Shown here one piece after another: positions 52,110-58,992 of a DNA stretch of 64,000 bases (positions within the stretch are counted from its first letter, which is position 1; every line of letters begins with the position of its first letter). The DNA is from Streptomyces viridochromogenes DSM 40736. GTDB lineage: Bacteria; Actinomycetota; Actinomycetes; Streptomycetales; Streptomycetaceae. The notes below the pieces were generated by a model that was given only the letters and a program-made list of their open reading frames with translations, was not told the DNA's origin and made no database searches. The DNA lies in contig NZ_GG657757.1 of assembly GCF_000158955.1 (NCBI RefSeq), positions 3,814,724 to 3,878,723 of the forward strand, written 5' to 3'. Made by a program: the position numbers and the translations under genes.

Positions 52110-53033
52110 ATGCCCGGCGAGCAGCCGCAGACGTACGAGACCCTCGACGAGCGGTTCCGGACCGGCCTGTGCCAGGCGGGGGACTCCAGGCTGGAGGTGC
52201 TCTTCGAGGGGTGCCGGTGGGCCGAGGGGCCCGTGTACGTGCCCGCCGGGCGGTATCTGCTGTGGAGCGACATCCCGAACGACCGGCTGCTGCGCTGGGA
52301 CGAGACGACCGGCGCCGTCGGGGTCTTCCGGACGCCGGCCGGGCACCCGAACGGCAACACCCTGGACGGGCAGGGCCGTCTGGTCACCTGCGAGCAGGGC
52401 AACAGGCGGGTGACCCGGACCGAGCACGACGGTTCGGTGACCGTGATCGCCGAGCGGTTCCGGGGGAAGCGGCTCAACAGTCCGAACGACGCCGTCGTGC
52501 GGTCCGACGGCTCGATCTGGTTCTCCGACCCCGAGTTCGGGATCGCCTCCGACTACGAGGGGCATCGCGGGGAGAGCGAGATCGGCGCCCGGAACGTCTA
52601 CCGCGTGGACCCCGGCAGCGGTGAGGTGCGGCTGGTCGCCGACGGCTTTCAGGGGCCCAACGGGCTGGTGTTCTCCCCCGACGAGCGGCGGCTGTACGTG
52701 TCGGACAGCCTGGCCAACCAGATCCGCGTCTTCGACGTCCAGGACGATTCCACGCTGACCGGCGGCGACGTCTTCGCCCTGGGCGGGAACGGCCACTTCG
52801 ACAACATCCGCTTCGACGACGAGGGACGGCTCTGGGCCGCCGCGATGCACGACGGTGTGCACTGCTACGACCCCGACGGCACCCTTCTCGGCCGGGTCCT
52901 GGTGCCCGGCACCGTCGCCAACGTCCGCTTCGGCGGGGCCCGGCGGAACCGGATGTTCATCGCCGCCGACACCACCCTCTACTCCCTCATGATGTCGGTC
53001 ACGGGGACCCCGGCGCTGCCGACCGGCCCGTGA
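52110..53033 (+). CDS. SMP-30/gluconolactonase family hydrolase
   Basis: 307 residues. A six-bladed beta-propeller with metal-site motifs: CRWAEGPVYVP (Glu39), LNSPNDAVVRSDGSIWFSD with the Asn ligand, and LYVSDSLANQIRVFD with the Asp ligand. These Ca2+/Zn2+ enzymes open lactones. It begins after afsR and lies convergent to the acyl-CoA synthetase gene, overlapping it by 35 bases at the 3' ends. A lactone intermediate in the nearby catabolic pathway would fit. Confidence 0.9.
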   Translation: MPGEQPQTYETLDERFRTGLCQAGDSRLEVLFEGCRWAEGPVYVPAGRYLLWSDIPNDRLLRWDETTGAVGVFRTPAGHPNGNTLDGQGRLVTCEQGNRRVTRTEHDGSVTVIAERFRGKRLNSPNDAVVRSDGSIWFSDPEFGIASDYEGHRGESEIGARNVYRVDPGSGEVRLVADGFQGPNGLVFSPDERRLYVSDSLANQIRVFDVQDDSTLTGGDVFALGGNGHFDNIRFDDEGRLWAAAMHDGVHCYDPDGTLLGRVLVPGTVANVRFGGARRNRMFIAADTTLYSLMMSVTGTPALPTGP

Positions 53034-54639
53034 CACCGGGGCCGTCCCGCAGCGCCCCCTTCACGACCTTCCCGCTCGCGTTGCGCGGCAGCTCCGCCAC
53101 GAACTCCACCGTTCTCGGCACCTTGTAGTTCGCCATCTCCCTGCGGGACCAGGCGATCAGGTCGTCCGAGGTGAGGAGAGCGCCCGGCCGCCGGACGACG
53201 TACGCCTTGCCGACCTCGCCGAGGCGCGCGTCGGGGACGCCGATCACCGCCACGTCGGACACGTCCGGGTGCAGGCCGAGCAGTTGCTCGATCTCCGCCG
53301 GGTAGGCGTTGAAGCCACCGACGATGAACATGTCCTTGAGGCGGTCGGTGATGCGCAGGTTGCCCTCGGGGTCCAGGACGCCGACGTCGCCGGTGCGCAG
53401 CCATCCGTCCGGGGTCAGGACCTCGGCGGTGGCGTGGGCGTCCTCGTAGTAGCCGGACATGACGTTGAAGCCGCGGACCAGGACCTCGCCCGCGCCGGTG
53501 CCGGGTTCCAGGGGGCGGCCCTCGGCGTCCACCACCCGTACCTCGGTGCCGGGGATGGCCCGGCCGGAGGTGGAGGCGATGACCGTCGGGTCGTCGCCGC
53601 GGCGGCACATCGTGACGACGCCGCCGGCCTCGGAGAGGCCGTACGCCGTCAGGACCGTACCGACGCCGAGTTCCTCGCGGAGCCGCTCGACGAGCCGCAG
53701 CGGCACCACCGCCGCGCCCGTCACCACCAGCCGCAGCGCCGACAGGTCGTGCGCGTCCCGTGCCGGGTGGTCCAGGAGGGACTGGAGGAGGGTCGGGGGG
53801 CCCGGGAGCACGGAGACCCGTTCCGCCGCGAGGTTGGCGAGGGCCGTGTGCACGTTGAACACCGGCTGGGGGATCATCGTCGCGCCCCGCATGAGGCAGG
53901 CGAGCACCCCGGCCTTGTAGCCGAAGGTGTGGAAGAAGGGGTTCACGATCAGGTAGCGGTCGCCCCGGGTCAGGCCCGCCAGGTCGCTCCAGATGCCGTA
54001 CGCGCGCAGCGACTGCGCGTGGGTGACGACCGCGCCCTTCGGGCGGCCGGTGGTGCCCGAGGTGAAGATGATGTCCGAGGTCCAGGGCCCCTCGACCGCG
54101 TCGGCCCGGGCGCGCACGGCCGCCGGGCCGACCCCTTCCCCACCGGCCAGGAAGTCCTTCCAGGTGAGGAAGTCCGCCGGGGCGTCCTCCGCGAGGACCA
54201 CCACCCGCTCCAGCTCGGGCAGCCCCGGCAGCGGGCCGGTGCCCGGGCCCTCCCCCGCCGCTCTGCGCAGGGAGGCCACGTACGAGGTGCCGAGGAAGGT
54301 GCCGGTCACGAAGAGCAGCCGCGTTCCGCTGCGGCGCAGGACGTCCGCCGCCTCCGTCCCCTTGAAGCGGGTGTTCAGCGGCACGAGCACCGCGCCCGCC
54401 GAGACCGCGCCGAGCGCGGCGACGATCCAGTCGAGCGTGTTCGGCGCCCAGACGCCGACCCGGTCACCGGGTTCGACCCCGTTCGCCAGGCAGGCCGCCG
54501 CCGCGCGCTCCACACGGGCGCCCAGTTCCGCGTAGGTGATCCGGGTACGGCCCTCGACGACGGCCTCGACGTCCGCGTACCGCTGGGCCGCCGACCGCAC
54601 CAGGCCCGGGATGCTTCCCCACTCCGTGTCCGCTCGCAC
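52999..54639 (-). CDS. Acyl-CoA synthetase (ANL superfamily, FadD3-like)
   Basis: 546 residues from GTG 54639, which follows GGGAGGG; longer frames run into the divergent gene. Motifs: IIFTSGTTGRPKG (P-loop TSGTTGRPKG, 193-202), YGLSEAGG, WLRTGDVGVLD and GGFNAYPAEIE, and a C-terminal NASGKVVKGALR with the catalytic Lys. It activates a carboxylic acid with ATP and CoA and should start the acyl-CoA pathway. Palindromes E and F lie between it and the Ltp-thiolase gene. Confidence 0.93.
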   Translation of the reverse strand: MRADTEWGSIPGLVRSAAQRYADVEAVVEGRTRITYAELGARVERAAAACLANGVEPGDRVGVWAPNTLDWIVAALGAVSAGAVLVPLNTRFKGTEAADVLRRSGTRLLFVTGTFLGTSYVASLRRAAGEGPGTGPLPGLPELERVVVLAEDAPADFLTWKDFLAGGEGVGPAAVRARADAVEGPWTSDIIFTSGTTGRPKGAVVTHAQSLRAYGIWSDLAGLTRGDRYLIVNPFFHTFGYKAGVLACLMRGATMIPQPVFNVHTALANLAAERVSVLPGPPTLLQSLLDHPARDAHDLSALRLVVTGAAVVPLRLVERLREELGVGTVLTAYGLSEAGGVVTMCRRGDDPTVIASTSGRAIPGTEVRVVDAEGRPLEPGTGAGEVLVRGFNVMSGYYEDAHATAEVLTPDGWLRTGDVGVLDPEGNLRITDRLKDMFIVGGFNAYPAEIEQLLGLHPDVSDVAVIGVPDARLGEVGKAYVVRRPGALLTSDDLIAWSRREMANYKVPRTVEFVAELPRNASGKVVKGALRDGPGVTGRSAAPGSP

Positions 54640-54672
54640 AGCAAGCCCTCCCACCCGTCGTCGGCACAGGAG

Positions 54673-54687
54673 CTGACTGACCGTCAG
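54673..54687. promoter_or_regulatory. CTGACG palindrome, site E (one mismatch)
   Basis: CTGACT-GAC-CGTCAG, one mismatch in the left arm, in the 105-base gap between the divergent acyl-CoA synthetase and Ltp genes, nearer the synthetase. Confidence 0.55.
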
Positions 54688-54699
54688 ATTAGCTGTAAT

Positions 54700-54714
54700 C
54701 TGACGGCCTGTCAG
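54700..54714. promoter_or_regulatory. CTGACG palindrome, site F (one mismatch)
   Basis: CTGACG-GCC-TGTCAG, one mismatch in the right arm, 27 bases from site E by centres and nearer the Ltp gene. The two sites could regulate the divergent promoters separately or jointly. Confidence 0.55.
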
Positions 54715-54744
54715 CGAACCGTTCGGGCCGGAGGTGCGCGCACC

Positions 54745-55956
54745 ATGGCAGCAGCATCGGCAGGCCTCGGCCCCAAGGGCCGCGGTCTCGAGGGCCGCGG
54801 TCTCAACGGCCTCGGCCTCAAGGACGCCACCGCCATCGCCGGCATCGGCCGGACGCCGTTCGCCAAGCGGCTCCCCGAGGACGAACGCACCCTCGCCTGC
54901 CGTGCCGTCCTGGCCGCCCTCGACGACGCCGGGATCGCGCCCGGCGAGGTCGACGCCCTCGCCTCCTACACCATGGAGGAGACCGACGAGGTGGAGCTGG
55001 CGAAGGCCTGCGGCTTCGGTGACCTCACCTTCTTCAGCAAGGTCGGCTTCGGGGGCGGGGGTTCGTGTGCCACGGTCGGCCATCTCGCCGCCGCCATCGC
55101 CACCGGGCAGGCGAGCGTCGGGGTCGCCTGGCGGTCCCGCAAGCGGGGCAGCGGACCCCGGCCCTGGACGAACACCACCGTCCAGCTCCCGACACCGGCC
55201 CAGTGGACCCGGCCGTACGGCCTGCTCCGGCCGGTCGACGAGATCGCCATGCTCACCCGCCGGTACATGCACGAATACGGCGCCACCCGCGACCACTTGT
55301 TCAACGTCGCCCTCGCCTGCCGCAACCGGGCCAACCAGAACCCCGCCGCGATCATGTACGACCGGCCCCTCACCCGCGAGATGTACATGACGTCCCGGTG
55401 GATCAGCGAGCCGCTCTGCCTCTTCGACAACTGCCTGGAGACGGACGGGGCGCTCGCCTGTGTCGTCGTCTCCGCCGAGCGGGCCCGGGACTGCCGCCGC
55501 ACACCCGTCTACGTCCACGCCGCCGCCCAGTCGCTGCCCGCCCAGCACCACGGCATGGTCAACTACTGGAACGACGACCCCCTCACCGGCCCGGCCTGGG
55601 CCGCCGCCCGGCATCTGTGGAAGCACTCCGACCTGACCCCCGAGGACGTGGACGTCGCCCAGATCTACGACGCCTTCACCCCCCTGGTCCTGCTCTCCCT
55701 GGAGGGCTACGGCTTCTGCGGGCGCGGCGAGGGCGGGGCGTTCACCGAGGGCGGGGCGCTGGAGATCGGCGGGACGCTGCCCGTGAACACCGGCGGGGGC
55801 GGGCTGTCCGAGGCCTACGTCCACGGCTTCAACCTCATCGACGAAGGGGTGCGGCAGCTGCGCGGGACCAGTACCGCGCAGGTGCCGGGCGCCTCGGTCT
55901 GCCTGGTCACCGCGGGTGAGGGTGTCCCGACCTCCGCCCTGCTGCTGAGGAGCTGA
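54745..55956 (+). CDS. Ltp-type thiolase-fold protein (lipid-transfer-protein/retro-aldolase class)
   Basis: 403 residues from ATG 54745. The thiolase fold is evident (TAIAGIGRTPFAKRLPED start, FGGGGSCATVGHLAAAIATG, YDAFTPLVLLSLEGYGFC and the end GGGGLSEAYVHGFNLIDEGV). The arrangement is that of non-specific lipid-transfer (Ltp/SCP-x-like) proteins rather than true thiolases. Such proteins with an adjacent DUF35 partner form retro-aldolases (Ltp2 with ChsH2-type DUF35) in actinobacterial side-chain degradation. A DUF35 gene follows after one base. An unusual N-terminal Gly/Leu-rich stretch (residues 7-25) precedes the fold. Confidence 0.88.
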   Translation: MAAASAGLGPKGRGLEGRGLNGLGLKDATAIAGIGRTPFAKRLPEDERTLACRAVLAALDDAGIAPGEVDALASYTMEETDEVELAKACGFGDLTFFSKVGFGGGGSCATVGHLAAAIATGQASVGVAWRSRKRGSGPRPWTNTTVQLPTPAQWTRPYGLLRPVDEIAMLTRRYMHEYGATRDHLFNVALACRNRANQNPAAIMYDRPLTREMYMTSRWISEPLCLFDNCLETDGALACVVVSAERARDCRRTPVYVHAAAQSLPAQHHGMVNYWNDDPLTGPAWAAARHLWKHSDLTPEDVDVAQIYDAFTPLVLLSLEGYGFCGRGEGGAFTEGGALEIGGTLPVNTGGGGLSEAYVHGFNLIDEGVRQLRGTSTAQVPGASVCLVTAGEGVPTSALLLRS

Positions 55957-55957
55957 C

Positions 55958-56371
55958 ATGCTCAGTCCCGTCACCGACGCCGACGGCGCCCCCTTCTGGG
56001 AGTACGCCGCCCGGGGCGAACTCCGGGTCCAGGGCTGCGCCGGCTGCGGCGAGCTCCGCTTCCCGCCCCGGCCCTGCTGCCCGCACTGCCAGTCCTTCGA
56101 GTCCGAGTGGCGCCTGGTCTCCGGTGGCGGCCGTGTCTGGTCGTACGTCGTCCCGCACCCGCCGCTGCTGCCGGAGTACGCGGAGCTGGCGCCGTACAAC
56201 GTGGTCGTGGTCGAACTGGACGAGGCACCGCGCATCCGGCTGGTGGGCAACCTGGTCGCCGGGCCGGGTCAGGCGCTCAACTCCTTCTCGACGAACAGCC
56301 TTCGTATCGGCGCCCGGGTGCGGGCCGTCTTCGACGAGGGCATCCCCCGGTGGGTCCTGGAGCGCTCATGA
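55958..56371 (+). CDS. DUF35 Zn-ribbon/OB-fold protein (Ltp partner)
   Basis: 137 residues. The N-terminal rubredoxin-like zinc ribbon has Cys27-x2-Cys30 and Cys41-x2-Cys44, followed by an OB-fold strand pattern (VWSYVVPHP, NVVVVELDE). Stand-alone DUF35 proteins bind Ltp-type partners and are required for their aldolase or thiolase activity. The gene begins one base after the Ltp stop and overlaps the enoyl-CoA hydratase start by ATGA, so the three form a tight operon. Confidence 0.92.
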   Translation: MLSPVTDADGAPFWEYAARGELRVQGCAGCGELRFPPRPCCPHCQSFESEWRLVSGGGRVWSYVVPHPPLLPEYAELAPYNVVVVELDEAPRIRLVGNLVAGPGQALNSFSTNSLRIGARVRAVFDEGIPRWVLERS

Positions 56372-57141
56372 GCGGTGTGCTCGTCACGGTCGACCAGGAC
56401 AGCGGGGTCGCCGTCGTCACTCTGAACCGGCCCGACCGGCTCAACGCCATCGATCTGGGGATGGCCGGTGAACTCGCCCGCGTCTGGCGGGACCTGCGGT
56501 TCGACGACTCCGTGCGGGCGATCGTCCTCACCGGTGCCGGTGAGCGTGCCTTCTGCACCGGGATCGACCGGGACGCCGTCGTGCCGCAGCCGAACTCGCC
56601 CTACGCACAGGACGATCCGCTGCTCGGCGTCGGGCCCAAGGCGAACGACCTGTGGAAGCCGGTCGTCGCCGCCGTGCGCGGGATGGCCTGCGGGGGCGCC
56701 TTCTACCTGCTCGGCGAGGCGGAGTTCGTGGTCGCCGACGCCACCGCCACCTTCTTCGACCCGCACACCACCTACGGCATGGTCAGCGCCTACGAGTCCG
56801 TCCTCATGGCGCAGCGCATGCCCTACGGGGAGGTCGCGCGGATGGCGCTCATGGGGACGGCCGAACGGATCTCGGCCCGGCGGGCGTACGAGGTCGGGCT
56901 GGTGTCGGAACTCGCCCCGGAGGGCGAGGTGCTGGCGGCGGCGACCGCCTGTGCCGCCGTCGTCGCCGGATACCCGACCGAGGCCGTGCAGGGGACGGTC
57001 CGGGCGCTGTGGGCCGCGAGCGAGGCCGGGCGCTCCCGGGGCCTCGCGCAGGCACCGCATCTCATCGCGCTCGGGAACGCGACGGGCGACCGGCAGGCCC
57101 GGCTGTTCGCGGGGCGGGGGCGGGAGTACCGGTTGCGTTAG
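56368..57141 (+). CDS. Enoyl-CoA hydratase/isomerase family protein
   Basis: 257 residues beginning in an ATGA overlap with the DUF35 gene. The crotonase fold is clear: VAVVTLNRPDRLNAIDLGM, IVLTGAGERAFCTGIDRDA and the oxyanion-hole region VRGMACGGAFYLLGEAEF. In the second catalytic region the usual Pro-Glu-x-Gly is replaced by HTTYGMVSAYES, so the substrate or reaction may be unusual. Hydration of an enoyl-CoA would give the beta-hydroxyacyl-CoA that an Ltp-DUF35 retro-aldolase cleaves. Confidence 0.9.
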   Translation: MSGVLVTVDQDSGVAVVTLNRPDRLNAIDLGMAGELARVWRDLRFDDSVRAIVLTGAGERAFCTGIDRDAVVPQPNSPYAQDDPLLGVGPKANDLWKPVVAAVRGMACGGAFYLLGEAEFVVADATATFFDPHTTYGMVSAYESVLMAQRMPYGEVARMALMGTAERISARRAYEVGLVSELAPEGEVLAAATACAAVVAGYPTEAVQGTVRALWAASEAGRSRGLAQAPHLIALGNATGDRQARLFAGRGREYRLR

Positions 57142-57176
57142 AGAATCGTTTACCCGTACACGCGTATCCTCGACGC

Positions 57177-58145
57177 GTGGTGACGCATCGGATGATCGAC
57201 GTGAACGGCATACGCCTGCACATCGCCGAGCAGGGCGAGGGCCCGCTCGTGGTGCTGCTGCACGGATTCCCGGAGTCCTGGCACTCCTGGCGGCACCAGT
57301 TCGGGCCGCTGGCCGAGGCCGGTTTCCGGGTGGTCGCGCCCGACCAGCGCGGGTACGGCGGCAGTGACCACCCCGAGGACGTGTCCGCGTACAGCATCCT
57401 CCACCTGGTGGGGGACGTGGTCGGGCTGATCCACGCGCTGGGCGAGGAGCGGGCGTTCGTCGTCGGGCACGACTGGGGAGCGCCGGTGGCCTGGCACACC
57501 GCGCTGCTGCGGCCGGATGTGGTGCGCGGCGTGGCGGGGCTGAGCGTGCCGCCGCCGTTCCGTGGCGGGCAGCCGCCGCTCGCGACCATGCGGGAGCGGT
57601 TCGGCGGGCGGTTCTACTGGAACTACTTCGAGCAGCCCGGCGTCGCCGAGGCCGAGTTCTCGGCGGACACCCGCGCCACCCTGCGCAAGCTGCTGTACTC
57701 CGCCTCCGGTGACGCCCCGGGCGCCGGGCGCCCCGAGCAGGCCCTGGTCGACGACCTGGAGCGCGGCTGGCTCGCGGACGCGCCGGACCCCGAGGTGCTG
57801 CCCGAGTGGCTCACCGAGGAGGACCTCGACACCCTCACCGAGAGCTACGCGCAGGGCTTCACCGGCGCGCTCAACTGGTACCGCAACCTGGACCGCAACT
57901 GGGAGCTGACCGCCCCCTGGCAGGGAGCGGTCGTGTCCCCGCCCGCGCTGTACGTGTACGGCGACCGGGACCTGGTCCCGGCCTTCCCGGGCACGCCCGA
58001 ACTGATCGAGGAGCTCCCGGAGTTGATGCCGAACCTGCGCCGGAAGCCGCTCGTGCTGCCGGGCTGCGGCCACTGGACGCAGCAGGAGCGGCCCACCGAG
58101 GTGAACGAGGCGCTGCTCGACTTCCTGACGGAGCTGAGGGACTGA
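57177..58145 (+). CDS. Alpha/beta hydrolase, epoxide-hydrolase type
   Basis: 322 residues from GTG 57177 (GTG 57180 and ATG 57192 are alternatives). TATCCT (57165-57170) lies six bases before, suggesting a leaderless mRNA. The oxyanion motif HGFPESW is at 29-35, the nucleophile Asp99 sits in VVGHDWGAPVAW, and the catalytic His in GCGHWTQQERP near the end. An Asp nucleophile identifies an epoxide hydrolase rather than an esterase (Ser) member. It lies 35 bases after the hydratase and probably belongs to the same pathway, though it has its own promoter. Confidence 0.9.
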   Translation: MVTHRMIDVNGIRLHIAEQGEGPLVVLLHGFPESWHSWRHQFGPLAEAGFRVVAPDQRGYGGSDHPEDVSAYSILHLVGDVVGLIHALGEERAFVVGHDWGAPVAWHTALLRPDVVRGVAGLSVPPPFRGGQPPLATMRERFGGRFYWNYFEQPGVAEAEFSADTRATLRKLLYSASGDAPGAGRPEQALVDDLERGWLADAPDPEVLPEWLTEEDLDTLTESYAQGFTGALNWYRNLDRNWELTAPWQGAVVSPPALYVYGDRDLVPAFPGTPELIEELPELMPNLRRKPLVLPGCGHWTQQERPTEVNEALLDFLTELRD

Positions 58146-58176
58146 CGGACTGCCAGGCCCCTTCTGTCAGGCCTCG

Positions 58177-58803
58177 TCAGTCGTCGACGAGGGCCTGGCC
58201 GTCGACCTCGCAGTGGTCGACCGAGTCCACCAGGCCCGGGCCGACCTCGACGTCGACGGTCGCCCTGCCCTGCGCGGGGACCGTGACGTCCCCGTACCGG
58301 TCGACGACGGTGATGCCCTGCGCGTCCTCGAAGGTCACCGAGACCGAGAAAGTCGCCTTGCGGCCGTTGGGGTTGCTGACCTCGACGGTCGCGTACGGGC
58401 GGGCGGCGCTCGCGCAGCTCACCAGCTTCGCCGTGCCGTCCCGCAGGGCCTTGCCGCTGCCGGAGCCGGAGGAGGACGTCGGCGTGGAGCCGTAGTTCGG
58501 CCTGCGGGTGTACGAGCCGCCGCCACTGCTGGTGCTGCCGCCGCTGCTCGCGTAGTAGTCATCGTCGTCGTCGGAGCCGTAGGACCCGCCGCTGGAGCCG
58601 CCCGAGCCGTAACCGCCGCCCGACGTCGACGAACTCGAACTGTCGTGGTCCTGGCTGGAGCTGCTGCACCCGCCGCCGTGTCCCCCGCTGCTGCTGTGGC
58701 CGTGGCTGCCGCCACGGCCCCGGCCGGTGGAGAACCCGGTCAGAGCCAGGACGACCAGGACGAGTACCGCCGTGAATTTGAGCTTGCGCCCCCGTATCCG
58801 CAT
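58177..58803 (-). CDS. Secreted Ser/Gly-rich low-complexity protein
   Basis: 208 residues; TAGGCT (58816-58811 on minus) lies seven bases before the ATG, so probably leaderless. A signal peptide or anchor (RGRKLKFTAVLVLVVLALTGF) is followed by about 85 residues of Ser/Gly/Asp/Tyr repeats, then a folded 90-residue domain with two Cys (LVSCASAARPYATVEVSNPNG and VDHCEVDG) resembling an FxLYD-like beta domain. Probably a cell-wall or surface protein of unknown function. Confidence 0.75.
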   Translation of the reverse strand: MRIRGRKLKFTAVLVLVVLALTGFSTGRGRGGSHGHSSSGGHGGGCSSSSQDHDSSSSSTSGGGYGSGGSSGGSYGSDDDDDYYASSGGSTSSGGGSYTRRPNYGSTPTSSSGSGSGKALRDGTAKLVSCASAARPYATVEVSNPNGRKATFSVSVTFEDAQGITVVDRYGDVTVPAQGRATVDVEVGPGLVDSVDHCEVDGQALVDD

Positions 58804-58992
58804 GGCGGAGAGCCTAGTGATCGCCTGTCACGGTCATGTCACCGCGTGGCGACCGGGCCGTACCCGGCGTAGCGTCGTGGGTGGAAGCGGCGCACGGGCC
58901 GCTCCCCGATGAGCGACGGCCGCCGTCCGGAGCCCCTTCCGTACGCCGGCGACGGCCGTCCCCGGGGCGTCAGGCGGTGCGCGCCTCGCCCG

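Noticed and set aside
58150..58198. GCCAGGCCC/GGGCCTGGC hairpin as a terminator
   Set aside because: The 31-base loop is long and the right arm lies inside the coding sequence of the Ser/Gly-rich protein; not convincing.
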